The notes beneath the pieces are model-generated. The model did no database searches. It saw only the letters and a program-made list of their open reading frames with translations, and had not been told where the DNA came from. Positions 36,993-45,541 of a DNA stretch of 64,000 nucleotides are shown here, in pieces (position 1 is the first letter of the stretch; every line of letters begins with the position of its first letter). This DNA comes from an uncultured Gammaproteobacteria bacterium (GTDB taxonomy: Bacteria > Pseudomonadota > Gammaproteobacteria > HK1): contig OY282353.1 in assembly GCA_958295465.1 (NCBI GenBank), positions 620,001 through 684,000 of the forward strand, read 5' to 3'. The position numbers and the translations under genes are program-made.

Positions 36993-38456
36993 TCAAGCGG
37001 CTCGCGTCTCGGGCGCTTCGAGACCCAACCGCCGGGCCACCCCTTCGCCGTAGGCGGGATCCGCCTCGTGGAAGTGGGCGATCTGGCGGAGCACGATCTC
37101 CTCCGGGACCCCCTGCATGGCGCCGGCGATGGTGTCCATCAGGCGGGCCTGCTGCGCCTCGTTCATGAGGCGGAACAGGTTGCCGGCCTGGACGTGGTCG
37201 TCGTTGCCCGCGCGGTGGTCGTAGCGGCCGGCGTCGCCGGTGATCCGCAACGGCGGCTCCCTGAACTCCGGATCCTCCACCGGTCCGCCGAAGCGGTTGG
37301 GTTCGTAGTTGACCGCCCCGCCCCCGTTGCCGTCGAAGCGCATCGCGCCGTCCCGGTGGTAGCCGTGCACCGGGCAGCGGGGACGGTTGACGGGCAGGCT
37401 CTCGTGGTTGACCCCGAGCCGGTAGCGGTGCGCGTCGGCGTAGGAGAAGATGCGGAACTGGAGCATCCGGTCCGGGCTGTGCCCGATGCCGGGGACCACG
37501 TTGGCGGGCGAGAAGCCGGCCTGCTCGACCTCGGCGAAGTAGTTCTCCGGGTTCCGGTTCAGCTCCAGCACGCCGATCTCGATCAAGGGATAGTCGCGGT
37601 GCGGCCAGATCTTGGTGAGGTCGAAGGGGTCGAAGGGCGTCTTCTCCGCATCCCCTTCCGGCATGATCTGCACGCAGAAGCGCCACTTCGGGTAGTCGCC
37701 GTTCTCGATGGCGTCGTACAGGTCGCGCTGATGGCTCTCCCGGTCGGCGCCGATGACGCCCTCGACCTCTTCGTCGCTCAGGCACTCGATGCCCTGCATG
37801 GTCTTGAAGTGGAACTTGACCCAGAAGCGCTCGTTGTCTGCGTTGACGAGGCTGAACGTATGGGAGCCGTACCCGTTCATGTGCCGATAGCTCTTCGGCG
37901 TACCCCGATCGGACATCAGGATCGTGACCTGGTGCAGGCTCTCCGGCGACAGGGACCAGAAATCCCACATGGCGGTGGGGTTGCGCAGGTTGGTCCGGGG
38001 GTCCCGCTTCTGGCTGCGGATGAAGTCCGGGAACTTGTAGGGGTCGCGCACGAAGAACACCGGGGTGTTGTTGCCCACCAGATCCCAGTTCCCTTCGTCG
38101 GTGTAGACCTTGAGCGCGAAGCCGCGCACGTCGCGTTCGGCGTCCGCCGCGCCGCGCTCGCCGGCCACGGTGGAGAAGCGCAGGAAGCATTCGCTCTCGG
38201 CCCCCGGCTGCAGGGCTTTGGCCCTGGTGTAGCGGCTGACGTCGCCGGTGATCCGGAGCGTGCCGCAGGCCCCGGAGCCTTTGGCGTGCACCACGCGCTC
38301 GGGGATGCGCTCCCGGTTGAAGTGGGCGTGCTTCTCGAAGAGCTGCCAGTCCTGGACCAGCAGCGGGCCGCGCGGGCCGGCGGTCAGGCTGTTCTGGTTG
38401 TCGCCGACCGGAATACCGGCGGCGGTGGTGAGAGTGGGTTTCGCTGGCTTGGACAT
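36993..38456 (-). CDS. katA: Haem catalase (small-subunit, KatA type)
   Basis: 487 residues, the normal length of clade-3 small-subunit catalases. Catalytic H57 ([11 protein letters not shown]), N130 ([10 protein letters not shown]) and the haem-ligand tyrosine Y339 with R335 ([14 protein letters not shown]) are all present. So are the FxRDPxKFPDFI block and [11 protein letters not shown]. It decomposes hydrogen peroxide in the cytoplasm. The start is ATG 38456 with GGAAG just upstream. OxyR is encoded 415 bp further upstream on the same strand, and a shared motif precedes both genes, indicating peroxide control. Confidence in function is high; the symbol follows the clade. Confidence 0.95.
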   Translation of the reverse strand: MSKPAKPTLTTAAGIPVGDNQNSLTAGPRGPLLVQDWQLFEKHAHFNRERIPERVVHAKGSGACGTLRITGDVSRYTRAKALQPGAESECFLRFSTVAGERGAADAERDVRGFALKVYTDEGNWDLVGNNTPVFFVRDPYKFPDFIRSQKRDPRTNLRNPTAMWDFWSLSPESLHQVTILMSDRGTPKSYRHMNGYGSHTFSLVNADNERFWVKFHFKTMQGIECLSDEEVEGVIGADRESHQRDLYDAIENGDYPKWRFCVQIMPEGDAEKTPFDPFDLTKIWPHRDYPLIEIGVLELNRNPENYFAEVEQAGFSPANVVPGIGHSPDRMLQFRIFSYADAHRYRLGVNHESLPVNRPRCPVHGYHRDGAMRFDGNGGGAVNYEPNRFGGPVEDPEFREPPLRITGDAGRYDHRAGNDDHVQAGNLFRLMNEAQQARLMDTIAGAMQGVPEEIVLRQIAHFHEADPAYGEGVARRLGLEAPETRAA

Positions 38457-38586
38457 CGAACTTCCCTCCGTCGTCTCATGAGCCTCGTACCGGGCGCGCC
38501 GCTCGTGCGGGGCGCCGCCTGACGGCGGGCCGGTTCGGCCGGTCGCCGCCTGGAGGGCATGTTCGGGAGGAGAAGAGAATTTGTAA

Positions 38587-38598
38587 AATCGATTGTTT
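38587..38598. promoter_or_regulatory. Candidate OxyR site upstream of catalase
   Basis: AATCGATTGTTT lies in the AT-rich stretch about 130 bp upstream of the catalase ATG. The same 12 bases occur inverted at 39826-39837 before oxyR. A second half-like block (AATAATCGAC) follows. Binding by OxyR is inferred. Confidence 0.4.
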
Positions 38599-38702
38599 CA
38601 ATGAAAATAATCGACAAAAACTATTCGTAGTCGCGCAAAATCACATGGCTCGAAGATGGAGGATCGCTGCGTTCGCCACGGCGGCGCGTAAGCTCTGCTC
38701 GT

Positions 38703-38785
38703 ATGGAACAAGACTGTTCCTTGCCCGTCTGCGGCGCTGGCCGGGGGGCGACCGTGCCAGCGGTCGCCGCTCGAAGCGGGGAGCC
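38703..38785. repeat. Dispersed repeat, copy B
   Basis: The uninterrupted copy of the repeat at 33202-33308, in the same orientation, inside the catalase-oxyR gap. It begins with the inverted repeat GGAAC-AAGACT-GTTCC. No coding role is apparent. Confidence 0.6.
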
Positions 38786-38871
38786 GTGCGAGCGGTGGCG
38801 ACCCCGCTACCGCCTGCCGGTGGCAGCGCCGCCGAACGCGGTGTCGGGCAGGAGCTCACGGCCCGAACCAC

Positions 38872-39780
38872 TCAGACCGTGCGGACTGAGGGGGGAAGGT
38901 TGTCGCGGATCGTCCCGGCCAGGTACTCGACGTCGATCGCCCTTGGATAGCTCTGCCGCCAGACCAGGCCGATGCGCCGGCAGGCTTCGACGTCCAGGGG
39001 ACAGACCTCCAGGGCGTGCTCCCCGGCGCCGGCGAGCGCCATGGCGGGCAGCAACGTGCAGCCCATGCCAGCGGCCACCATCCGACGGATCGTCTCCAGG
39101 CTGGCCGCGCGAACGTCCGTACCCCGATTCCGCTCCGGCGGGGTCTCGAAACCACAGACTGCGAGGGCCTGGTCGCGAAAGCAGTGGCCTTCGCTGAGCA
39201 GGAGCAGGTGCTCCCGGCGCAGGTCGGACTGGCTGACGGTGGCTCCCGTTCCGGCCAGCCGGTGTCCGGGCGGAAGGGCCAGGAAGAAGGGTTCGTCGAA
39301 CAGTGGCAGGGTGTTCAGCTCCCCGTCGTCTATGGGCAGGGCCAGCAATGCGGCGTCGATCCTGTGGGTCCTGAGTCGTTCGAAGAGGCGATCGGTCAGG
39401 TCCTCGTGAACGACGAGCCCCAGGTCGGGAAAGGCGCGTTCCAGCGGCGGCAGCAGCCACGGCAGCAGATAGGGGCCGAGGGTCGGAATGACGCCGAGGT
39501 CGAGCGGCCCGGTGAGCGGGGCCGTCCTGCGCCGGGCCAGCGTGACGATCGAATCCGCCTCCGAGAGCACCCACCGCGCCTTGGCGACGATCTGCTCGCC
39601 GACCGGCGTGACGTGGAGTGTCCTGTTCGTGCGCTCGAAGAGCGCCACGCCCAGCGACTCCTCCAGCTTCCGGATCTGCATGCTGAGGGTCGGCTGGCTG
39701 ACGTGGCAGGCTTCCGCCGCGCGGCCGAAGTGGCCGACGTCGGCAAGGGTGACGAGGTAGCGAAGCTCTCGGAGAGTCAT
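38872..39780 (-). CDS. oxyR: Hydrogen-peroxide-sensing LysR-type regulator OxyR
   Basis: 302 residues from ATG 39780; a longer frame to 39864 adds 28 unlikely residues. The N-terminal winged helix (MTLRELRYLVTLADVGHFGR, then AAEACHVSQPTLSMQIRKLE) is the LysR DNA-binding domain. The redox pair C200 and C209 sits in SEGHCFRDQALAVC, matching the E. coli C199/C208 sensor motif EGHCxRDQxxxxC. Oxidation forms a disulfide that activates transcription of peroxide defence genes, here presumably the adjacent catalase. The same inverted 12-base motif lies before its own start, consistent with autoregulation. Confidence 0.93.
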   Translation of the reverse strand: MTLRELRYLVTLADVGHFGRAAEACHVSQPTLSMQIRKLEESLGVALFERTNRTLHVTPVGEQIVAKARWVLSEADSIVTLARRRTAPLTGPLDLGVIPTLGPYLLPWLLPPLERAFPDLGLVVHEDLTDRLFERLRTHRIDAALLALPIDDGELNTLPLFDEPFFLALPPGHRLAGTGATVSQSDLRREHLLLLSEGHCFRDQALAVCGFETPPERNRGTDVRAASLETIRRMVAAGMGCTLLPAMALAGAGEHALEVCPLDVEACRRIGLVWRQSYPRAIDVEYLAGTIRDNLPPSVRTV

Positions 39781-40180
39781 GTCATCGAATCGTCGAGCGA
39801 TAGAACATCTCAATCGCTCGTATTCAAACAATCGATTTCTCGAAGCACAAGGGTTGCCCGGCATGGTTCGCCGGTTCGCCTGCCGGTTCCGGCTACGCCG
39901 AATCAGGGTTCACTCTCCTTCCTCTGCCACATATGGCAGGTGAGCGCTCTCCGCCCGCGGGTATCCGCGGGGCGACAGTCGGCTTCACCGGGTCAGGAAG
40001 TGGTTGCGCCGATCCACCGGGAAGTACCGAGGCGGCGTCGGGCGAAGGGCTCGACCCGTCAAGTCCCGAAGTGGTGCGGCCAGCCCCCGGGACCGGGCAT
40101 GTTTCCCTCCTTCACCAGGCTTCGCCCGGCGCGACCACGGATGCTTTCCGAGTGGACGAGGGTTGCCGCCACGCGGGAAG
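39781..40180. other. Intergenic region between oxyR and PhyH-family gene
   Basis: 400 bp. It holds the oxyR promoter region with the inverted motif at 39826-39837 and two short inverted repeats: CTGCCA-CATA-TGGCAG at 39924-39939 and CCCGCGG-GTAT-CCGCGGG at 39954-39971. The latter could terminate the PhyH transcript although no U-tract is present. No gene supported. Confidence 0.45.
39826..39837. promoter_or_regulatory. Candidate OxyR site upstream of oxyR
   Basis: AAACAATCGATT is the exact inverse of the motif at 38587-38598, located about 46 bp upstream of the oxyR ATG. GATAGAACATCTCAATCGCT next to it gives further ATAG/ATCG-like half sites. Function is inferred. Confidence 0.4.
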
Positions 40181-41095
40181 TCAGCCGGCCCCGGTGTCCG
40201 ACGCGGCGCCGGACCCCTCTTCCCCGGCCTGGGCGGCGAAGATCGAGGTGTAGCCGCCCGACCAGTCCGGCGGAATGAGGCACGGCCGCGGGTCGTGGTG
40301 CGCCCAGCGGGCGGGCTTTCCCCGGATCACCTGCCCCATTTGCGGGGTGGGCTCGGGATGCGGGGTGTAGGGGAACGCATCCGCCGATGCGTAGGCGCTC
40401 AGAAGCAGCGGTCGCCCGTCGGCCCTGGTGCTCGGTGGCGAGCCGTGCACGGTGCGGCAGTTGTGCACGGTGATGGATCCGGCCGGCGCTTCGACGTACA
40501 CGGCGCTCCGGACGTCGAGCTTCTCGACGTCGCGGGCGTTCAGGCACCCGATCCACTGTCCTTCGTCGTTGTACTGATCGAAGAGCTCGCCGGTATGGCT
40601 GCCGGGGAGGAAGCCGACCGCGCCGTCGTCGAAGGCGGTGTCCTGGAGCATCAACCCGATCGTCAGCGGGCTGTAGTTGGTATGGGGATAGAACTGGATG
40701 TCCTGGTGCCAGTCCACCTGGTCGTGGCCGTCGTTCCACTTGAAGTTGAGTTTCGAGTGATGGAACACGACGTCGGGTCCGACCAGATCCGCGGCCACGT
40801 CGGCGAGCACCCCGGTCGCGACCTCCCAGAACAGCGCGTGCTGCTCATGCGGCCGCCGGAGGCGGCGGATGCGCGGTGCTTCCGCCGAATGGCCGGACGC
40901 AAGGTCGAAGACGTCGCCGGAACGGCTCTCGCTCCGGCTCTTCTCGATGAATTCGTCCACGACCGCCCGAATGCGCGCGACCTCGCCGGCGCTGATCAAC
41001 GACTCGACCGCGACATAGCCGTTGGAGAAGTACCCCTCGCGCTGCTCCTGGGTGAGGACTCGCGCGGGGCGGGACAGCACTGCTTCCGGTGTCAT
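40181..41095 (-). CDS. Phytanoyl-CoA dioxygenase (PhyH) family Fe(II)/2-oxoglutarate oxygenase
   Basis: 304 residues from ATG 41095. The iron ligands are visible: H130 and D132 in DWHQDIQFYPH and distal H217 in CRTVHGSPP, with a downstream Arg (RPLLLSAY) for 2-oxoglutarate. YSPLTIGLMLQD and GFLPGSHTGELFD are characteristic of PhyH members that hydroxylate small molecules. It starts divergently from the flavoprotein pair, about 400 bp apart. The substrate cannot be assigned; related proteins act on acyl-CoAs, ectoine or secondary metabolites. Confidence 0.87.
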   Translation of the reverse strand: MTPEAVLSRPARVLTQEQREGYFSNGYVAVESLISAGEVARIRAVVDEFIEKSRSESRSGDVFDLASGHSAEAPRIRRLRRPHEQHALFWEVATGVLADVAADLVGPDVVFHHSKLNFKWNDGHDQVDWHQDIQFYPHTNYSPLTIGLMLQDTAFDDGAVGFLPGSHTGELFDQYNDEGQWIGCLNARDVEKLDVRSAVYVEAPAGSITVHNCRTVHGSPPSTRADGRPLLLSAYASADAFPYTPHPEPTPQMGQVIRGKPARWAHHDPRPCLIPPDWSGGYTSIFAAQAGEEGSGAASDTGAG

Positions 41096-41497
41096 CGCTC
41101 CGACCTCCCGATTGAGCACGTCCTCCGAGACGTCGGTAGTATAGGCGCCGGCGGTCGGGCGCCGCGAGCAGCGCCGGACCGTGGTTCGGGCATGGGGCCG
41201 GAGGATCCCGGCCCATGCGTGGCATGCCGTCGTTCCGCGAACTACGGGGGACCGTGGGCGCGGGCAGCCCGCCGGGCGGTGTCGTGGCTCTCCGGTGCGC
41301 GGACCGCCTCGGTTCTTGCGGATCGGTGGTCACGAACGGAGCCGCGGCGTGCCGTACGCGGGGCCGCCCGGGAGCGCGGACGTCCCGCCCGCATTGCCCT
41401 GCCGGATGCCGCCCGGACGCAACCGCCGCTCCGGCACGCACCAGCGGACCACCGCCGCCCCGAACACCGGAGAAGCCGGGCCCGGAACAAAGACGTC
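41096..41497. other. Divergent intergenic region (PhyH / flavoprotein)
   Basis: 402 bp between two divergent starts, so both promoters should lie here. It is very GC-rich and I see no convincing -35/-10 pair or operator. Long frames crossing it, including an upstream extension of the flavoprotein frame, have no recognisable content. Confidence 0.4.
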
Positions 41498-43240
41498 ATG
41501 CACCTCTCCACGGACGTCCTCGTCATCGGCGCCGGCGGCGCCGGCATGTACGCCGCCATTGCCGCGGCGCGCACCGGGGCCCAGGTCATCCTTGCCGACA
41601 AGAACATGATCGGTCGCGGGGGGGCGACGATCATGGCCCAGATGACCGTCGCCGCCGCACTTTCCGAGGAGGAACCGGATACCTGGGAGGACCATCTCGC
41701 CGACACCCTCGCGGCCGGCCGCGGGCTCTGCGACGAGGCCCTTGCCGAGGTGCTGTGCCGGAGTGCGCCCGAACGGATGCGCGAGATGGACGGCTGGGGC
41801 GTCGGGTGGGCGCGCGCGGGCGGTCTCGGCGGTCATGCCGGCCACATCCGCCAGGTCACGGCGCCGGGCCACGGCCGCCGGCGCTGCTGCTACGTCGATT
41901 TCCTGAACACCGGGCCGGCGGTGGCCGGGACCTTGCGCAAGCGGGTAGGCAGGACCGCCGGCATCCGCGCGCTCAGCAACGTCGCGATCACCGATCTCGT
42001 GGTGCAGGAAGGCTCGGTGCGCGGAGCGCTCGGCTTCGCGTTCGGTGACGGCGCGGAACTCGACGTCGCGGCCGGGGCGACGGTGATCGCGACCGGCGGG
42101 CTCACCAGGCTCTACGCGCGGTCGAGCGCATCGAACAACATGGCGGGTGAAGGCTACGCCCTTGCGCTCCGCGCGGGCGCGGTGCTGGTGGACATGGAAT
42201 TCGTGCAGTTCTTCCCGATCGGCCACCTCGCGCCCCGCCTCGTCGGCATGGACCCCATCATGTGGGATCCCTTCCGTTACAAGCTCGGCGGGCGACTACT
42301 CAACGGCACGATGGAGGAATTCATCGACCGCTACGGCGGCGAGGACGATGGCAGGTACACCGCGACCCGGGATCTCGCGACGCATGCGATCCGCCGCGAG
42401 GTCGACGCGGGCCGCGGCTCGCCGTCGGGAGGAGCCTGGCTGTCGTTTACCCACGTACCCGAGGCGGAGCTTCGCCACGCTTTCGGGCCGGTGATCGACC
42501 GGCTGCTGAAGAACGGTATCGATCTCACGCGCCGTCCGGTGGAGGTCGCGCCGATCGCGCACTACCACATGGGTGGGGTGAAGGTGGATGCCCGGATGCG
42601 CAGCACCCTCGCCGGCCTCTACGCGGCGGGCGAGGCGGTGGGGGGTGCGGCCGGCGCGAACCGGCTCTCGGGCAACGCGATCAGCGAAGCCCTGGTGTAC
42701 GGTGAGATCGCGGGCCGCGAGGCGGCGCGACACGCCGGGAGCCACGCCGGCGGGTGGGACGGGGGCGCCGCCGCGGCCACGGTACGGGATACCGCGGCGG
42801 GGCCACGCACGGCGCCGACGCCCCGTACCGTGGCCGGCGGGAGCAATGGAGCGGGCGGTACAAGCGCGGCGACGCTCATGGGCGAGCTGCGCCGCCTCAT
42901 GTGGACGAAGGTCGGGCCGTTTCGCGATCGTCCGGGTCTTCTGGCCGCTCTCGACCGCATTCGTGCGATGCGGGCCGACGATCTCCCGCGGGTCCCGGTT
43001 CCGCGCGAGACCGCGTTCGCCAACGAACTCGCCGACTGGCACGAGCTGCGCTCGGCGTTGCTCGTCGCCGAGGCGGTCACGGTGGCGGCCCTTGCGCGCG
43101 AGGAAAGCCGCGGTGCTCATCAACGGGAGGACTTTCCGGAGACCGCGGCGGGGTTCCGAGGCAACCAGCGGGTGACCGGGCAGGCGGGGACGATCGCCTG
43201 CCGCTTCGTCCCCGTCGCGCCGGAAGGCGTCGCGAGATGA
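41498..43240 (+). CDS. FAD-binding fumarate reductase/succinate dehydrogenase-type flavoprotein
   Basis: 580 residues from ATG 41498. The FAD Rossmann motif VIGAGGAGMYAAIAAARTG is at residues 9-27, followed by DKNMIGRGGATIMAQMTVAA. The C-terminal FAD block AHYHMGGVKVD and the ending LYAAGEAVGGAAGANRLSGN are as in the SdhA/FrdA/AprA/NadB superfamily. The C-terminal capping domain has the helical LRRLMWTKVGPFRD. Between them residues about 415-460 form a low-complexity Gly/Ala insert (AGSHAGGWDGGAAAATVRD). The gene overlaps the next one by ATGA, so a two-subunit oxidoreductase is likely. Whether it works on fumarate is not known. Confidence 0.85.
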   Translation: MHLSTDVLVIGAGGAGMYAAIAAARTGAQVILADKNMIGRGGATIMAQMTVAAALSEEEPDTWEDHLADTLAAGRGLCDEALAEVLCRSAPERMREMDGWGVGWARAGGLGGHAGHIRQVTAPGHGRRRCCYVDFLNTGPAVAGTLRKRVGRTAGIRALSNVAITDLVVQEGSVRGALGFAFGDGAELDVAAGATVIATGGLTRLYARSSASNNMAGEGYALALRAGAVLVDMEFVQFFPIGHLAPRLVGMDPIMWDPFRYKLGGRLLNGTMEEFIDRYGGEDDGRYTATRDLATHAIRREVDAGRGSPSGGAWLSFTHVPEAELRHAFGPVIDRLLKNGIDLTRRPVEVAPIAHYHMGGVKVDARMRSTLAGLYAAGEAVGGAAGANRLSGNAISEALVYGEIAGREAARHAGSHAGGWDGGAAAATVRDTAAGPRTAPTPRTVAGGSNGAGGTSAATLMGELRRLMWTKVGPFRDRPGLLAALDRIRAMRADDLPRVPVPRETAFANELADWHELRSALLVAEAVTVAALAREESRGAHQREDFPETAAGFRGNQRVTGQAGTIACRFVPVAPEGVAR

Positions 43241-43575
43241 GCGCGACCGCGGTGCTCAAGGTCGCCCGCGGTGGACCCGGGGACGCGGATCGGTTCGACA
43301 CGTTCGAGGTGCCCTACACCCCGGGGCAGTCGATCCTCGACGGCCTCATGTGGATCCGCGAGCACGCCGACGCGAGCCTCGCGTTCCGCTTCGCATGCAT
43401 CAACGCCAACGTATGCAAGGAATGCGTGATGCGGATCGACGGAAAGAACGGGTATGCGTGCACCGAAAGGCTGAAACCGGGCGAGACGGTGCTGGAGCCT
43501 CTCGCGAACAAGCGTCGCGTCCGGGACCTCGCCTGCGATACCGTGCCGCCGAAGGAGCGGCTGGCGCGCGGTTGA
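43237..43575 (+). CDS. Minimal 2Fe-2S ferredoxin-like subunit of the flavoprotein
   Basis: 112 residues, translationally coupled (ATGA) to the flavoprotein. It resembles only the N-terminal 2Fe-2S domain of SdhB/FrdB: YTPGQSILDGLMWIREHADA, then cysteines C54, C60, C63 and C75 in FACINANVCKECVMRIDGKN. The spacing C-x5-C-x2-C-x11-C has one extra residue in the first gap compared with the usual C-x4-C-x2-C. The C-terminal domain with 4Fe-4S and 3Fe-4S clusters is absent. It likely relays single electrons to or from the FAD subunit. No membrane anchor gene is adjacent. Confidence 0.82.
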   Translation: MSATAVLKVARGGPGDADRFDTFEVPYTPGQSILDGLMWIREHADASLAFRFACINANVCKECVMRIDGKNGYACTERLKPGETVLEPLANKRRVRDLACDTVPPKERLARG

Positions 43576-43852
43576 GCGCGTCCCGCACCACCGGCGCCGA
43601 ACGCTCCGCCAGGAGAATCGGGACTCCGGGCCGTGGCCACGGTCAGGCCGCCGCTTCGATCGCCGAAAGCGAACGAAGCCCTTCTGCTCGAATCAGGCTG
43701 CCATAGCGTAGTCCAGCCTGGACGCGGACGGCGAACCAAGGGTCGAAGGCTCGGAATCGCTCCAGGTTCAAGTGTGATCGCAGCGTGCTCTGCTATGATC
43801 ATTCATCCGGTGCAGGGCCAGCTTCAGCCTCTTCGTCACGAGATCGGCCCCC

Positions 43853-44182
43853 ATGTCAAGACTGGATACGGTACGCGAGTTGATTACCGAACCGTCTCGG
43901 AGTGAAAAGGCGCAGGCGCTGCAATGGCTCGTACGCTCCATGGGCCAGGCATTCCCGGGAATCGAGCACACCGCCGGCGTATCCGGCGGCGAAGCATGTC
44001 TGCTGCAGACGCAGATTCCGGTATTGGTTCTGGTGCAGGTGCGCCTGCTCGGCAGCAGCGAATCGGAGATTCCGGGCGCATACCCTTCCCTGCGCGCTAC
44101 AGACCCGAGCAATGCCTGGGCCTGTTACGACGTCCACAAGGCAGAGATCGACCGGCAAATCACCGAGAACGAAACCGCATAG
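43853..44182 (+). CDS. DUF433-family protein (antitoxin-like)
   Basis: 109 residues. The C-terminal two thirds (GIEHTAGVSGGEACLLQTQI, then PVLVLVQVRLLGSSESEIPG) is a DUF433 domain, a short helix-turn-helix-like fold often found as the antitoxin or regulator before a DUF5615 (PIN-like) gene. It ends NAWACYDVHKAEIDRQITEN, also typical. The expected partner would begin a few bases downstream with MARLY or VARLY; only VARLY survives (see 44186). The gene is therefore an orphan. The 277 bp upstream hold nothing I recognise. Confidence 0.72.
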   Translation: MSRLDTVRELITEPSRSEKAQALQWLVRSMGQAFPGIEHTAGVSGGEACLLQTQIPVLVLVQVRLLGSSESEIPGAYPSLRATDPSNAWACYDVHKAEIDRQITENETA

Positions 44183-44185
44183 GCA

Positions 44186-44305
44186 GTGGCCCGTCTTTAT
44201 ATGGCGCTCGCGATTCCCGCGACGGCGATGCTCGGCGGACTCTCCTTCAGCCTCGCCGCGGTTGCCCCGAACAATGTCCCGATCCCGAGGCTGCGGAAGC
44301 GATGA
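44186..44305 (+). pseudogene. Deletion-junction mini-ORF: DUF5615 start joined to a permease-like tail
   Basis: 39 codons, in frame. GTG at 44186 begins VARLY, the normal first residues of the DUF5615 toxin that follows DUF433 genes. The frame then reads [18 protein letters not shown] and ends in RLRKR with a TGA overlapping the dppD ATG (ATGA). The hydrophobic tail looks like the last transmembrane helix of a dipeptide-transport permease (DppC), whose gene normally precedes dppD in this overlap. A deletion probably removed most of a toxin gene and of the upstream transporter genes. Inference from position and short matches. Confidence 0.4.
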
Positions 44306-45306
44306 GCGCGCCGGTGCTGAGGGTCCGGGATCTGCGGGTCGAGTTCGACACCCGTGAAGGCGTCGTGCCGGTCATCGACGGGCTCTCCTTCGACCTCGCG
44401 CCCTCGCAGGCGCTCGGCCTCGTGGGCGAGTCCGGCTGCGGGAAGTCCATGACCGCGCTCGCGATCATGGGGCTGGTGCCGTCCCCGCCCGGGCGGATCG
44501 CCGAAGGAAGCATCGAGTACGCGGGGGAGGATCTGGTCACCGCCGGCGACCAGCGGATGCGGGACATCCGCGGCAACGAGATCTCGATGATCTTCCAGGA
44601 GCCGATGACGTCGCTCAACCCGGTGTACACGGTAGGGGAGCAGATCGCCGAGGTGCTGCGGACCCACCAGGGGCTCTCCCGCGCGGCGGCGTGGGCGCAC
44701 GCGGTGGAGCTGATCGACGCGGTCCGGATCCCCCTCCCGGACCGGCGCGCCGGAGAATATCCGCACCAGCTCTCCGGGGGCATGCGCCAGCGCATCATGA
44801 TCGCGATCGCACTCGCCTGCCGGCCCAAGCTGCTGATCGCGGACGAGCCCACCACGGCGCTGGACGTGACCGTTCAGGCCCAGATCTTCGACCTGCTGGA
44901 GGGGCTGCGGGCCAGGACCGGCACCGCACTGATCCTGATCACCCACGACATGGGCGTGGTGGCGGAGGTGGCGGAGCGGGTCGTCGTGATGTACGCCGGG
45001 CGCAAGGCCGAGGAGGGGCCGACGAGCGCGCTCCTCGGCCATCCGAGCCATCCCTATACCCAGGGCCTGATCGCGAGCGTGCCCCACGTCGTCGACGAGG
45101 TCCCGCGCGAGCGCGAGGCGCTGACGGAGATCCCGGGCATCGTGCCGGCGCTGGCCGAGTTCGGGAAGGATCGGTGCCTGTTCGCGCCCCGGTGCGGGTC
45201 CGCGGACGAAGCGTGCCTTCGCGCCCGCCCCCCCGAGGCGCCCTGGGGAGAAGGACAGGGCGTCGCGTGCTGGCATCCGGGTCCGGCCGGAAGCGGTTCC
45301 CGATGA
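44302..45306 (+). CDS. dppD: Peptide/nickel-type ABC transporter ATP-binding protein (DppD/OppD)
   Basis: 334 residues. Walker A GESGCGKS is at 43-50, the signature LSGGMRQR at 157-164 and Walker [13 protein letters not shown] at 177-188. The C-terminal oligopeptide-transport extension contains the cysteine motif [14 protein letters not shown] (Cys-rich, Fe-S-type in DppD). It powers import of peptides or similar solutes with a DppF partner, inner-membrane permeases and a binding protein. Here no permease or binding-protein gene is present upstream except a possible 3' remnant, so the system is incomplete locally. The stop overlaps the next ATG (ATGA). Confidence 0.9.
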   Translation: MSAPVLRVRDLRVEFDTREGVVPVIDGLSFDLAPSQALGLVGESGCGKSMTALAIMGLVPSPPGRIAEGSIEYAGEDLVTAGDQRMRDIRGNEISMIFQEPMTSLNPVYTVGEQIAEVLRTHQGLSRAAAWAHAVELIDAVRIPLPDRRAGEYPHQLSGGMRQRIMIAIALACRPKLLIADEPTTALDVTVQAQIFDLLEGLRARTGTALILITHDMGVVAEVAERVVVMYAGRKAEEGPTSALLGHPSHPYTQGLIASVPHVVDEVPREREALTEIPGIVPALAEFGKDRCLFAPRCGSADEACLRARPPEAPWGEGQGVACWHPGPAGSGSR

Positions 45307-45425
45307 GCGAGGCGGTGCTCACCGTCGAGGACCTCGTGGCCCGGTTCGCGGTGAAACGGGACGGGCTCTTCGACACGCCCGATTGCCGGTATCGGGGTCC
45401 CGCCGCCGGGAGCGATCCCCGATGA
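45303..45425 (+). CDS. Mini-ORF 1: N-terminal fragment duplicate of dppF
   Basis: 40 codons starting [20 protein letters not shown] and ending GAAGSDPR-like, closed by a TGA that overlaps the next ATG. The first 25 residues match the start of the full dppF product (MTEAMLAVEDLVVRFAVKRE). It begins in an ATGA overlap with dppD, as dppF itself would have before the duplication. Unit length to the next copy is 119 bp. Likely a partial tandem duplication; whether translated is unknown. Confidence 0.5.
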   Translation: MSEAVLTVEDLVARFAVKRDGLFDTPDCRYRGPAAGSDPR

Positions 45426-45541
45426 CCGGGGCGGTGCTCACCGTCGAGAATCTTGCGGCCAGATTCGCAGTGAAGCGGGACGGGCTCTCAGGCAAGCCCG
45501 GCTACCGGCGCCCGCACCGCGCCGGGGGCGGCCCCCGATGA
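45422..45541 (+). CDS. Mini-ORF 2: N-terminal fragment duplicate of dppF
   Basis: 39 codons starting MTGAVLTVENLAARFAVKRD and continuing GLSGKPGYRRPHRAGGGPR, again ending in ATGA with the following start. It matches the first 27 residues of dppF including the GKPG segment, then diverges. The distance to the full gene is 116 bp. Both duplicates keep the start codon and the coupling overlap, so the chain dppD, mini 1, mini 2, dppF is joined by three ATGA overlaps. Confidence 0.5.
   Translation: MTGAVLTVENLAARFAVKRDGLSGKPGYRRPHRAGGGPR

Larger units (their letters stand above)
38457..38871. other. Intergenic region between catalase and oxyR
   Basis: 415 bp. The catalase-proximal part (38575-38640) is AT-rich, unlike the surroundings, and is the likely promoter and OxyR-binding region. 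The oxyR-proximal part holds the second copy of the dispersed repeat (38703 onward). Short frames here look non-coding. Confidence 0.5.

Noticed and set aside
38645..38950. 101-codon frame between catalase and oxyR
   Set aside because: It is built over the dispersed repeat and the antisense of the oxyR 3' end.
40004..41497. N-terminal extension of the flavoprotein frame to over 1,000 codons
   Set aside because: It is antisense to the PhyH gene and then crosses the promoter gap; the FAD domain begins normally at the ATG at 41498.
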